This document shows positions 33,381 to 44,489 of a DNA stretch of 64,000 nt, in pieces (within the stretch, counting starts at the first letter, position 1; each line of letters begins with the position of its first letter). The DNA lies in contig JAIQDT010000107.1 of assembly GCA_021521415.1 (NCBI GenBank), forward strand, positions 1-64,000, in the 5' to 3' direction. This DNA comes from Bidens hawaiensis (Eukaryota; Streptophyta; Magnoliopsida; Asterales; Asteraceae). The notes under the pieces are model-generated. The model made no database searches. It was not told the origin of the DNA and was given only the letters and a program-made list of their open reading frames with translations. The position numbers and the translations under genes are program-made.

Positions 33381-34708
33381 TGCTTGTGTTGTAGAAGAAG
33401 ATGGTTTCTTTTTAGCACACTTCCTCGTGGTGTAGAAGCATTTTGACTTTGACCACGAGGTCCAGTGTATTCTTTCCTTGGTTTGTCACATTCCTTCGTG
33501 AAATGCCCAAATTCTTGACAATTATAACACTTTACTTTTAATTTGTCAAAACCCAACTTCTTATTTAAAGCTGGAAGATCTTTTCCGGTTCTCTGCATGA
33601 ATATTTTAACTTTACGAACGATCATAGCCATGTTCCATTTTAAATCCATGATTTCTAGATCATCTGGATCTATCTGACCATAGTCCTCATCTGTTAAATC
33701 ACTAGTGGCAATCTTACTACTCACTAAGTTTTCATATGAAGACATAAAAGCTGTCAGAAAAGCAAAATTTTGCTCAGCTTCCTTCATATTAACACTAGGT
33801 GGTGTAGCAAATGGATTGGTATTAGTTAAACTTCCCGAACCATCTGAATTACCAGCAGAGTAGAAACAAACTTTTGGATCATTGAACATAGTTGATTCTT
33901 TTTCACTTGCAGCATGAGTAAGAAAAGCAGTGATTGGAGAGATCGTTGAACTAAGAGGCATACTTCCATCATAGAAAGCTGGATCTTGATTTTCTTTGGA
34001 GGATTTTTGACACTTAAGATCATATTCTCTAGCTTCGATCTTTTGTAGAAATTCAAGTGCCGTCAAGTCTTCATTCAGAAAATAATCATTTTCTTTCAAA
34101 ACCATTAGAAATGTTGAGTAGGAACTTGGAAGCACACTTTTAATAGTGTCAATTTTATCTCTTTCAGAAATTTCCATTTTCATCTTGTCCATTTCAGCAA
34201 TTAAATGACTAAATCTTGTAGTCATCTCTTCAACTGTTTCTCCTTTCAATAAGTTAAAGTTTCGAAACTGAAACTTGAGCATCACTTTCTTACTCTCAGC
34301 TGTGTTTCCCATGCTTCTCATACGCAGATGTTGAAATAAAGACGCACATCTCTTGATACTACCAACTTGATGAAAAATATTTTCTGGCAATGCCATAGTC
34401 AAAGTAGAATATGCTTTTATCTCGATTTCTAAAGCTTTCTTCTCTTCTTGTGAGTATTGAGAAACGGCTTTAGGAGTATACCCAATAGTATCATCACCAA
34501 TCATTGGTGCAACATAAACTTCATCAAGACAATATGAGCAGTCAGGATGAATAGATCCCAAATGTGCACGAAACCGAGGTTCCCACTTGGCAAAGTCACT
34601 GAACTTCATCAAACCTGGACATTTAGAATGTGAACCTATCTCGGTATCAAGTTGCAACATCTGTTGCATCAACATATTTTGAGACGCTAATGCATACATA
34701 CCAGCCAT
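33374..34708 (-). pseudogene. gag of element C (UBN2-type capsid plus zinc knuckle)
   Basis: 444 codons from the ATG at 34708. Residues about 80-235 form the copia-type gag domain (FQHLRMRSMGNTAESKK, LKGETVEEMTTRFSHLI, IKSVLPSSYSTF). A CCHC zinc knuckle CYNCQEFGHFTKEC lies near residue 393, followed by a basic tail. The frame ends after a probable frameshift (the downstream frame starts at 33380). The product would form the virus-like particle and bind the RNA. Confidence 0.9.
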
Positions 34709-35797
34709 TTTTAAAAATTTAAGTGTTTAACGAATCAAAGAGTGAAACAAATTAACGAATCAGTGAACAGTTATAGCGAACTGTGAATAGTTATAGCAAA
34801 TCAATCCTTAACGAAGTTAAGACCAATCAGTAACGAAGCACCTTAACAAATGAGGTGAGTGTTTTAACAAATCAAAAGTCAACTTAACGAGTCAACTTAA
34901 CGAATCACGAATAAGGTTAACGAATCATCCAAATGGCGAATAAGATGATGGTTTAGCGAATCACAAGTCAACTTAGTGAATCACAAGTCAACTTAACGAA
35001 TTGACTAAACGAATCACAAAGGATTAGTTTAGCGAATCAAATGATAATCAGTAACGAATCACTAAGAAATGCTTAGCGAATTAATATAACGAATCAGCTA
35101 CAGTAGACTAGCGAATCACACTATAGCGAATCAGGTTGTTACAACCGTTTGTAACAAACTCTGACACCTTATGCCATGTGGCAATGGTTGTTATGACACA
35201 AATCCCAAGAAGAACACATGTCACACGAATCGGTTAATCTAGTTAAAGAACTAGATAACACGAACCAATTACTCACACGAATTGATTAACGAACTGGGTA
35301 GCGAATTAACACTGTTGATAACGAATCACCAAGAAGAAGATAACGAATTACATTCATCTTCAAATCTTCAAAACTTCAAACGAATTTCCAGAAATTTTGA
35401 AGATCAAACCCAGAAACTCAACAATACCAAACTCGTAATACAACCTCGTTACTCAACCAAAATGCACAAATAACCTACCAATCTACTCGTAAACCAAATC
35501 CGAATCCAATACACATAACCTCGTAACCGATTAACACCTTAAACCAAATCAATTTGATCAAAAACAAACCCCTGTTTCGGACTTAGACCAAAACCAAAAC
35601 CAAACCACACAAATCCAAATCAAACCTCAATCTCTCTTCATCCACACCTATCCAATACCTTAACCAACACAAATTCCATTCAGTCCGTCCATAATTCAAC
35701 CAAACTAAACACAAATTGATTCAAAATCAAACCAAATCCGAAAAACTTGATAACAATAACAATTAACACATCAAATCAAGTGTAAAGAGCACCAACA
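34709..35797 (-). mobile_element. 5' leader of element C, packed with TGATTCGTTA motifs
   Basis: No ORF. Between about 34725 and 35345 there are more than 20 copies of TAACGAATCA or TAGCGAATCA and close variants, all in the same orientation (TGATTCGTTA on the element strand), at intervals of 15-40 bases. The remainder toward the PBS is A/C-rich. Confidence 0.8.
34725..35345 (-). repeat. Single-orientation array of TGATTCGTTA motifs
   Basis: The core is CGAATC on the plus strand with preceding TAA or TAG. Copies occur as TTAACGAATCA, TTAGCGAATCA, TATAGCGAATCA and so on. I see no copy in the inverse orientation in this stretch. Confidence 0.8.
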
Positions 35798-35809
35798 GCT
35801 CTGATACCA
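35798..35809 (-). other. Primer-binding site of element C
   Basis: Minus-strand TGGTATCAGAGC begins 2 bases after the 5' LTR end; initiator-Met tRNA type. Confidence 0.92.
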
Positions 35810-36043
35810 CTTGTTGGATCCCGGATTGACAATCAATAACAATTAACAGATCTCAGATCTGTGAATATCCGATTAATACTATTAAAGATCTAGCTCATAA
35901 TTAACCTTGATTTAATGTTATGTATGTGTATATATTATCAATATATTAGATGTATAATGTTAAAGTGAAGCTTGAGAGAGAGAAATTACTCAAAATCCTT
36001 TCTAATGTTCTCAAAAACTTGCATTAAAGTGAACAGTAGTTCA

Positions 36044-36053
36044 CTATATATAG
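36044..36053 (-). promoter_or_regulatory. TATA box of the C 5' LTR
   Basis: The palindromic CTATATATAG lies about 270 bp into the LTR on the minus strand, immediately downstream of the three hairpins. Transcription would be expected to start ~25-35 bases further on (about 36010-36020). Confidence 0.6.
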
Positions 36054-36061
36054 AAGGTGAT

Positions 36062-36210
36062 CTGGTTCGCTAACATCCCCTAGCGAACCAGCTTCCCCTT
36101 CGTTACATAAATTAACATAACGAACCACCCCCTGATTCGTTAACATCCCCTAACGAATCAGGAGGGAATACATTACAATATCTTAGTTCGATAACATCCC
36201 TAGCGAACTA
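36062..36210 (-). repeat. Three tandem hairpins in U3 of the C 5' LTR
   Basis: Hairpin 1 (36062-36091) has 11-bp arms CTGGTTCGCTA/TAGCGAACCAG. Hairpin 2 (36131-36162) has 12-bp arms CCTGATTCGTTA/TAACGAATCAGG. Hairpin 3 (36184-36210) has TAGTTCGATA/TAGCGAACTA with one mismatch. The loops are ACATCCCC, ACATCCCC and ACATCCC. Arms differ between hairpins but stay complementary. Confidence 0.9.
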
Positions 36211-36326
36211 GACTTAACCTTAACGAACTAGTTAATAATAAACATTAAATATTACATTAATTAATAAATAAAACATTAATGATAAATACAAAGACTCTAG
36301 ATGCAAAACCGTGCACTAACAACAAT

Positions 36327-39300
36327 GACGATCATTTTAACTTACCATGATATTCTTCGTTACACGATATTAAATAACGAACTTGGTAAAAATTTTCATT
36401 TCGCAACTTTATATTCCCAAAACGACACTCATCGTTCAATGTTTATACCTCATAACAAATTTTGACATTCAATTTACTTATTTTAAATTTCCTCATAAGC
36501 AAAATTTGTTTTAATCTTTATAAAAATTTATTTTGCTTCCTCATGACAATCTGCTTTTATTTTACAATAAACTTCAAATTTAGCAAACGTTATGATTATA
36601 GTTTCTCATGATATTTCCCACTACTTGATTTTAAGCATTTGAAGAATGAATTATGTTACGCGGATTGGTTTATTTCAAATTTTCTCAAAAATTATCTTAC
36701 AACTTAGGCCGACCCGACTTATCGTAACAACTCTCATTTTGGTGTAAGAAAATTTAAGAAATTTTTCAATATTTTTCTATCATATAAACTTGAATCTTAA
36801 TATTTTTTTTATAAAATTTTACTTTCCAAAAAATTGTGGGAATCTCCTAAATGATTTTCTCTAACTGTTATAATAGCCTTTTCGCAAACATGAGTTTACT
36901 AAACACGAACAATCCATGATGGTTCGCGACAGTTCCGTGTTCACGCCAAAAATATTAATTTTTGATTTTATCATCAAAAGTTTCGTGAATGTTTCAAACA
37001 TTATTTATAATTTATGAATTTTCAATTTAAAACTTATAATTAGTCAAAACTCCCCTAAGCACAACCCCAAGTTTCCAAACACTCGTATTCCAATCAACCT
37101 ACTATCTTAAACCAACCATCCTTACACTTCAAAAGTTTCCCGCACACTCAAATCTTTCCTCAATATGAAAGAAACCTAACACATCTACTTTGTATCCTCA
37201 CCTACTTAAATCCCACGCAAGTCCAAGATATACAAAAATCAACCCAACAAAAGGCCCTAACTATCGACACTTCTACGCCACGAAAACCTATCAAGCTCAC
37301 CATCCTAATACTTCAAAGACACCGACAAGAACACTCACGAATGCTTTGAATATATACAAACCAAAGTTTACCCAACTATGACTCAAAACCCTTCGACCCA
37401 TGCTATGTCGAGTCACAAACCATATCGCCACACCGTTCCCATCCAACCATAGAGTTTGATATCAAAATAGAAACCCAAACACTCCTTACATGTATAAACC
37501 GAATCTCAACCCAAACTAGTCAAGATCAAATTATTCAACCCACAACTTAACCCGAGCTCAAATAAGCAAAACCTTACCTATTAGCCCAACCACTACTCAC
37601 ACAAATCATCTACGCCTAACCCACTCAAACGACCTAAACTCAACAAACCTCATCAATCCAACTCAAAAAAACCCAACTACGCAAGCCAACCGAAACACAT
37701 TCACTTTTCACCAAATTTCCAAACCATTCACCATTCGAAGCCTAAAACCCCTCCCTACGCATGCAAGCTTCGTTTTACCCTTAATTTTTTATGTATATAT
37801 ATACAACTAGTGTATTTATAACAACCTCATGTGTTCAAATAATCACTTATAGATTATAAACTCTTTCAAGATTAACGATTTACATATTGTCCAAACCTTC
37901 TAAATCATCTTTCAAGAAACTAAGATTGTCATGACAACAAAATTCTATTATGAGGATTTGTTTCAAAGGTTATTAAACGATTATATGTGTGATTTCAAGA
38001 TTTTAAATATTGTCATCTAAGGTGATAAATCTCATAAAAACTTTATAAAGACGAGGTTTCATTTTGAATGTTGAACGCGAGGTTGATTCAATAACAAATT
38101 ACAACTTTCACCATCTTGCATAAACTCAATGACCATGGCTTTGCAAATCTTTTTGGGACGCATTTATAAATGCTTTATACTTCATATTGTGACATGAATT
38201 TTGTTCAATAACGATTTGCGCGAACTATTATCTCTTATTATCGCAAGCATCATTTCATAGATATTTTTCATCACAACCGCTTTATGTATACAAATTCCTA
38301 TAACAATTTGACTTACAAGATTCACATTTAGTAATGATTTAAATGTTTCTCTAGCTACGCGCTACCACGATACTTTGTTATTATGTACATTTTTCTGGAA
38401 ACGCTTGAATGGCTTTACTTAGGGCTTCACTCTCAAGTTTATTCTATTATACATGATACGTGACTTACATATTTCATCATTTATACGAGTCTCACTGTTA
38501 TTGCGATTCTCTTCAATTAATGAGAGGTTTCAATGGTAATTTTATGCACATGATATTTCTTTTTGTGTTTTGATTATTCATGACCAAATTCAGGTTATTC
38601 AATAACAAGTTGTGTACTACTTTCAAAACCTTATTTTTTTCAAAAAAAAAAAAAAAAAAAAATCTCGTTTACATTTTAAACGATATTTTCATGACTATGT
38701 TGTTCATGTTTGAGCATTTATGTTTTTCAAGCAAGACACAAATTCTATGCATTATTCTATATCATTTCACCTAATCTATCAACGGCCTATGTGTGGCTGC
38801 CCACAAGTTTTGGCGCTATTGGAAACTGTTACCATAATGATGATTATATAAATGGTTTCGCAATAGAGGCCGTATTCACATTTTATCACATTTCATCTGT
38901 TGGTTTGTTAATCAAATTCTATTTATATTTTAGTTTGTTATATGTATACGTCACCCCAAAGAACTCACCTCATTCTCTTGATACTTAATCATTTCATGCA
39001 ATCATATCCGCAAATATTTATAGCCTCAAGTTTGTTCATGCGTGAAACTCATCGTACGACGTTATTGTTAATTGTATCGTTGTTTATCCCAACCTCATGT
39101 ACTCACTTATTGGGCTTTTCTCATGTACACTCATCAGATTTTTCATTCTCTGGATTCTCGTTTCGTTTATTGGATTTCTCACTTCCTTTTATCGGAGTTC
39201 TCATTATTAACATTTCACTTATCGGATTTTATACTAATTTTGTCCCGACTTTCAACCATGGATTTAATGATTTGTTTATTCTTTCACAATTGACGACATT

Positions 39301-39935
39301 TGACTTCAAATCCCGTTTCGCAATTGCTTACCCTAAATTTTATTGTTGTTTGTTCGATCACCTTTAATTATTTAAACCAAATTGTTATTTCCGCCTTGGT
39401 TTATATTCTAAGATTTTAACTGTTTCATTTATGTATCCCATTTTTCAACTTATTTAAAAGTAAATCCCAAAATATTCAACCGCTGGTATTGGTTATCAAT
39501 ATTTGTAAAATTCAACAGATTTTATTTACGTATTCATTTATTTAACGATTTCAAAATAAATATGTCTCTTAAACCACACAATGGAACGAACCATGTGGAC
39601 CATACGATGATTTAAATAATTATGGGTGCTCACTTAATTATCAAAATCCCTGTATGGAAGCCATAGTAAGTGTGGTTGTGTGCGATAACTCAGACCCGAG
39701 GATGATAACGAAAAAACAGTAGAAATGCGAATTATGATAAGGGCATGGTGGATACTCGGCCGGTACAACCTATATATAAGTGTCTTTATTATGTTTTTCA
39801 TGTGTGAAGTTTTTCGAGTCATGCAAGGATTTGACGTTATTCTTTTGCTTAAAATTGTTCATGCAATTATCTTAATAAAAACTATATTCGTTAATAATTA
39901 CTTTTTCTTTAAGTTTATTTTAATCTCGGGATGAA
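36327..39935 (+). mobile_element. Element D internal region, right part (non-coding)
   Basis: 3.6 kb without a believable gene. T-rich frames such as 38942-39367 give hydrophobic nonsense translations. A poly-A run of about 21 lies at 38641-38661. The stretch 37020-37760 is unusually A/C-rich on the plus strand, and I see no pol similarity there. Confidence 0.6.
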
Positions 39936-39958
39936 ATTTCTAAAATGTTGGGGATACT
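39936..39958 (+). other. Polypurine-like tract of element D
   Basis: GATGAAATTTCTAAAATG and GGGGATAC precede the LTR start at 39959. The context (CGGGATGAAATTT...) resembles the GAGGACGAAATTT sequence before the PPT of chromoviruses, though the tract itself is short. Confidence 0.5.
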
Positions 39959-40663
39959 GTGACATTCGTCAATTTCGGGTTCTATTTGTATTCGTTTGTG
40001 TATTCGTTTATCACGTAAACCGACCTGATTTATATCCCAAACATTTCAAATATATAAAATATTGGATTTTATGTTACTAAATCATTCCCACTTGTCCAAT
40101 TTGAAAAACCCCTTATAGGGATTCGAAAACGCCTTTAAAACGAGCAAATTGCATAAAAAACGAACTTTTGGGACGCGTAACGAACCACGCAAGACGAGCT
40201 GACCAACCCCAACCCTAGGGGGAACCGCGCCGTGCGGCCACTAAGGGGCAGGGGGTCGCGCGTGGCAGCCTCAGGTCTGCAAGTATATTTGTTTGTTGTT
40301 GTGTGTGGTTCATATCACTTTACCCAATACGAATTTTCTACCCATTATACCTCTTGCTTATCCTCTCAACCTTATCCCCTATTCTCAAGACCTTTCCTTC
40401 ATTCATCCATGCTCTCACTTCATCTTTACTCCAAATTCTCTCTCAATTCTTAAGATTCAAAGGTTGTTCTTCATATTCTTAGTAGTTGACTTCTCAAGTC
40501 AAACTTCTAACTTGTTCATATAGTTTTACTAACACTTGAATATGGTGGCACAACATATATATAATATAATACCCCTTGTTACCTTTGATAGTTACTTCTC
40601 CTATTCCGGTCGGTGAGGTTTCAGACCTTGCAAGGCAGGGCTTCATGGAGGACTTCGTGTCCT

Positions 40664-40665
<2 letters not shown>

Positions 40666-40716
<51 letters not shown>
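40666..40716. repeat. (TA)n tract, long allele
   Basis: About 51 bp of uninterrupted AT dinucleotides in the D 3' LTR, against 17 in the 5' LTR. Confidence 0.95.
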
Positions 40717-40717
<1 letters not shown>

Positions 40718-42251
40718 CTTGTTTGTACATAATAATCTTGCTTAACTTCTGCTCATTTTAATTTGTTTAAAGTTCTTGGTTAATTGGGTATGTGAAAACC
40801 ATCTATGAACTCGTTATGAGATGGAAACCGAACCAAACCGAACTTTTGTTTAAAGACTTTGTTGTTAACTTTTTGGTTGTAAAAGTTAAGTATTTTCATT
40901 TGTACATTATTATACAAGATCTTTGATATTTGGACATGCGGAAACCATCTATGAACTTGTTGTGAGATGGAAACCGAACCAATCTGAATTTTACTCGCTT
41001 AAGACACACAAGTGTGTTTTTAGCTATCAAGACTTGTATATTTCTTTAAAAATAGTTTACAAACTGATTTTAAATATTTTATTAAAAAATTGGAATGTTG
41101 AATCCAACTTGATCTTATAACAAAGTTTGGACCGACAAAATCGAACACTCGCTTAACATGCGTTGTTAGTTCTTAAACAATAGAACTACATACTTGGTTA
41201 AGTGTTAATATATTTTTATGAGTTATCTCATAGCATTTAATATTTTGGAAAGTTGACTTTGGGTTTGACCAATTATCAAGACCCGAACCAACAACCCGAA
41301 CACTCGTTAAAAACCGGTTTTAGTATCTTTATTCCAATGGGACTTACATTCTTGAATTTTTACCCACCTTATTACTTAACATAGGTTAAGTAAATATTAA
41401 GGTTAGATACTTTATCCTGGTTTCAAGCAAACTTACATTTTAAAAGGGTTATTTCTATAAATTCTTACATAGTTACATTTAAAACCTCTTAAACTTTATA
41501 TGTTTACATTTCCTATCTTTTTATTTTAAAGATTTCCTAAAAAAACTATTCTAATTCAAGGCTTTTACTTTTATTTAGGCCTTGATCGTTAGACTCGTCC
41601 TTCCATTTTCCTGTGTTTTACCCACCAAGTTTTATACTTGAATGTGAGTACTTTCAATTCCCCATTTTCCATCTTTCATTTTGGGGGTGACATTGCATAC
41701 TTATTTCAATCTAAATGTTTTATAGATGAGTCGTAAACCACAAACTTTATTGTATACTTTACTTAAATAAATGCTCGATTTGGTGTTCTAAGCTACATAA
41801 TTATGTGCTTATGTGTTTACCGTTTTTGGTTGGTTGATTCATAAATCCGTGAACTATCTGGTATTCTTTATAACACGGTGCCGCTAATGTATTCTTATTA
41901 ACAACCACATGAAATCCGAATCTATTTGGTATTCTCTTATAGACGGTGCCGTTAATGTATTCTTATTAACGACCTCATATAAAAATCCTGAACCATCTGG
42001 TATTCTTTTATGGCAGGTGTCGCTAATTTGTTAGCGATCTCATTGTTATCCAAATTGTTGCTTTTATTTATTGTTTTGTATACAAGATTGTGGCATTTCT
42101 TATTATATACATATTGTTCAAAAACCATGAAATTGCTCACCAACCTTTGTGTTGACAAACTTTATTTTATGCAACGTTATAGGTTTGACTTTTGTTGACT
42201 TGAGGACTTGACGAAATACGTTACCAATACTATTAGGATATTAACAAAATG

Positions 42252-42255
<4 letters not shown>

Positions 42256-42311
<56 letters not shown>
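42256..42311. repeat. (TA)n tract, long allele
   Basis: About 56 bp in the D 3' LTR, against 28 in the 5' LTR. Confidence 0.95.
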
Positions 42312-42314
<3 letters not shown>

Positions 42315-42480
42315 TACTTGTATTAAATTTGTTTTGTATGAACAAGATGTGTTGTTTGTTGATTTTATGAAATAAAATGAGTTGATTAAATATTGTCACT
42401 TTAATAGTGTCTTGTGTATTTGTCCAATCACGTTGCACCCCGGCATGTTCCTTCGCCTTTGGTCGGGGTGTGACACGAAG

Positions 42481-42834
42481 GCTACGGGTTTTATCGTCTT
42501 TAAACTTTCGTTTCTACTGTTTTTTACCATGTTTTTGTTATTGATTGTTTTTTTTTTTGATTTTCCGAGGCTAGGATAAACGTTATAGACTGTCTAGGCT
42601 ATCGATGAACCTTTGTTAATGTTTTGTTTGATTTTCCGAGGCTAGGCTAAACGTTATAGATTGTTTTGTTTGATTTTCCGAGGCTAGGCTAAACGTTATA
42701 GACTGTCTAGGCTATCGATGAACCTTTGTTAATGTTTGATTTTGTTTGGATTATACTTTTCATTATGGTTTTATGAAATAGTAAATGGTTTAATTTTATT
42801 TAATTGATGCATATGTGTGCTTGGTTTTGATTGA
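42481..42834 (+). mobile_element. Element K (Athila-type LTR), segment 3
   Basis: It resumes after the right CGAAG of D. It contains three copies of a repeat starting GATTTTCCGAGGCTAGG (42557-42741) and ends at the Helitron insertion point. Confidence 0.4.
42557..42741. repeat. Tandem repeat GATTTTCCGAGGCTAGG... (three units)
   Basis: Units start near 42559, 42629 and 42672. Units 1 and 3 are full (with CTAGGCTATCGATGAACCTT), while the middle one is cut short after CGTTATAGA. Confidence 0.88.
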
Positions 42835-44489
42835 TTAGTTTCACTATATTTCGAGCCCGTGTAACACACTGGATTATCCAAATTATAAAATGACAAGTAA
42901 AACAAAGAATTACATAACGTATATGAAAAAATGCATTATATCTTTGCTTGTATATATACTTAAATTATTTTATTTATATCACAAAATGATTTTTTTAAAT
43001 GAACTTAATAAAAAAAAATATGTGTGCCAAAACGTACATGAGAATGCTCATTTTATTAAAATCTTTCATTGTTAGTATCATATATGTATAATCAAAAAAA
43101 TTCAAGAAGAAGACTTCTCATACAATAGTAGTTATGACCACCCGGCCTAAACACCGAAGGAACATTACCTTTATTGATATATTTATCAATTTACAACTCA
43201 TAGATGGAAAGGAAAACATTAAATTATAATGACGGATGTTCTTCAAAAACCATGTTTTTCTGAGCTACACAATGAAAAAGATTTTGACAAGTTTCATGGG
43301 GCTTCCCGACTTTTCCATAATGACAATATAAAAAATAACATGTTAACACCTTCAAATTTGTGAATATTTTTCTTCATTTGAGCATACTATTGAATGACAT
43401 GCTTCCCATATAACGTTCCAATTGAAGGAAAAGTTAATCCTGACACAAATGTTTGAAATTCGATAATAGTTAAAAGCATTGATATGCATGGGGGTGACAT
43501 GTCGGAAGTGCTCACTATCTTTTCTTAAATTATAATAGTCGAGGAAAAATAGTCAATATTCAAATCCCGAACCTTTTGATTATTTTCAAAAATGTCATTG
43601 AAAATTTGAAATCCGAATCATGTTTAAAATTCTAACATTCATGCGTTTGACATTTTCAAGTCAACACTTTGAACTCATAACAAATTTAACGATAAATCAT
43701 TTTGTATTCCAAACTTTTAAAAATATTCAGATTTCTCATTTTAGACCCGCAAAATTTTTTGACACAAATGTATTTAACTTGTACCAAACAATATATTTAC
43801 CAACTTTTGACTGAATAAATCAAATTTAAGTTTCGCAAAACCCGAAACAATCATTCATAAAAAAATCAAGAAATTTAATATGATAAACTTTGTTATATAT
43901 GAAAGTAATTGGTATATATTTCCTAAATAACCGAATATATATATATATATATATATATATACAGTTTACTATTAACCGAAAAAATAAATTGATAAATTTC
44001 AAACATGTATTTATAATTTATAAATTTATATGACTATTTAAAATAATAACAATAATATATAAATGTATTGATTTTAAATAAATTGATAAACTTTGAAGCA
44101 TAGATTTATAATTTAATGATTAAAAAATTGCTTTGTTAAATTAAAACATATTCGAGTTTTGTTTTTCCTTATAATTTTCAATGATATACATAGTACAATA
44201 TGTTAATAATAACATCTGAAATTATATATTTTTTTTCAATTTTTAACAAACATTACTTGTTGTTAATTTTTGGATTTCACCAACTATTTTGGAATATGTA
44301 GTAAAGTAATATGTTAATATATATTTTATACAAATGTATAGATATAATATAAATATAATGTAAAAAGGAAAGTAAATATCACATATATTAGGGTCAATTA
44401 ATATCTTGGTTTTTGATGGAAAAATGTAGTGAGGGTTAACCACAAACTGACATGTGTCACAATTATTTTCTTTTATTAGAATAGGTAGA
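42835..44489 (-). mobile_element. Probable non-autonomous Helitron
   Basis: On the minus strand it would start TCTACCTATTCTAATAAAAG (5' end at 44489) and end in CTAA (3' end at 42835). A near-perfect hairpin CCAGTGT/ACACGGG around GTT lies about 16 bases before that end. The flanking bases are A (42834) and T (44490), the usual Helitron target dinucleotide. The 1655-bp body is AT-rich with a (TA)n tract at 43941-43963 and no Rep/helicase ORF. A minus-strand stretch near 43240-43320 has evenly spaced Cys/His codons, possibly a captured gene fragment, but I cannot name it. Confidence 0.55.

Larger units (their letters stand above)
7679..36321 (-). mobile_element. Element C: Ty1-copia retrotransposon of SIRE/Maximus type with an extra 3' ORF, interrupted by B+A
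   Basis: Two 510-bp LTRs (7679-8188 and 35812-36321) have TGTT...AACA ends and differ at 10 positions by hand count (about 2%). A perfect ACAAT duplication flanks them (7674-7678 and 36322-36326). The element reads on the minus strand: primer-binding site at 35798, leader, gag (34708), protease, integrase, RT (to about 28956), then across the B/A insertion to RNase H (14978-14294), a 3-kb spacer, ORF3 (11250-8223), polypurine tract and 3' LTR. Domain order PR-INT-RT-RNH is Ty1-copia. The long coiled-coil gag with two zinc knuckles and the large ORF after pol suggest the SIRE/Maximus (Sirevirus) lineage. Without the inner insertions it would be about 14.7 kb, long for copia. Several frameshifts and stops make it non-autonomous now. 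Confidence 0.92.
35812..36321 (-). repeat. 5' LTR of element C
   Basis: 510 bp and about 98% identical to 7679-8188. It carries the hairpin triplet (36062-36210) and a TATA box. Confidence 0.93.
3791..42475 (+). mobile_element. Element D: large non-coding LTR retrotransposon (LARD-like), interrupted by C
   Basis: Two related LTRs (3791-6248 and 39959-42475) both start TGTGACATTCGTC and end GGTGTGACA. The whole is flanked by a perfect CGAAG duplication (3786-3790 and 42476-42480). A plus-strand primer-binding site follows the left LTR and a purine-rich tract precedes the right LTR, so the element lies on the plus strand. Removing element C (with one ACAAT copy) leaves an internal region of about 5.1 kb without any long ORF or recognisable gag or pol remnant. 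That is the structure of a large retrotransposon derivative moved in trans by a related gypsy element. LTR divergence is visibly higher than in C or A, as expected for an older insertion. Confidence 0.88.
39959..42475 (+). repeat. 3' LTR of element D
   Basis: 2517 bp; same ends and internal repeats as the 5' LTR, with expanded (TA)n tracts at 40666-40716 and 42256-42311 and many scattered substitutions. Confidence 0.88.

Noticed and set aside
38942..39367. 141-codon hydrophobic ORF in the interior of D
   Set aside because: The hydrophobic residues follow from T-rich base composition; there is no domain, and overlapping frames look alike.
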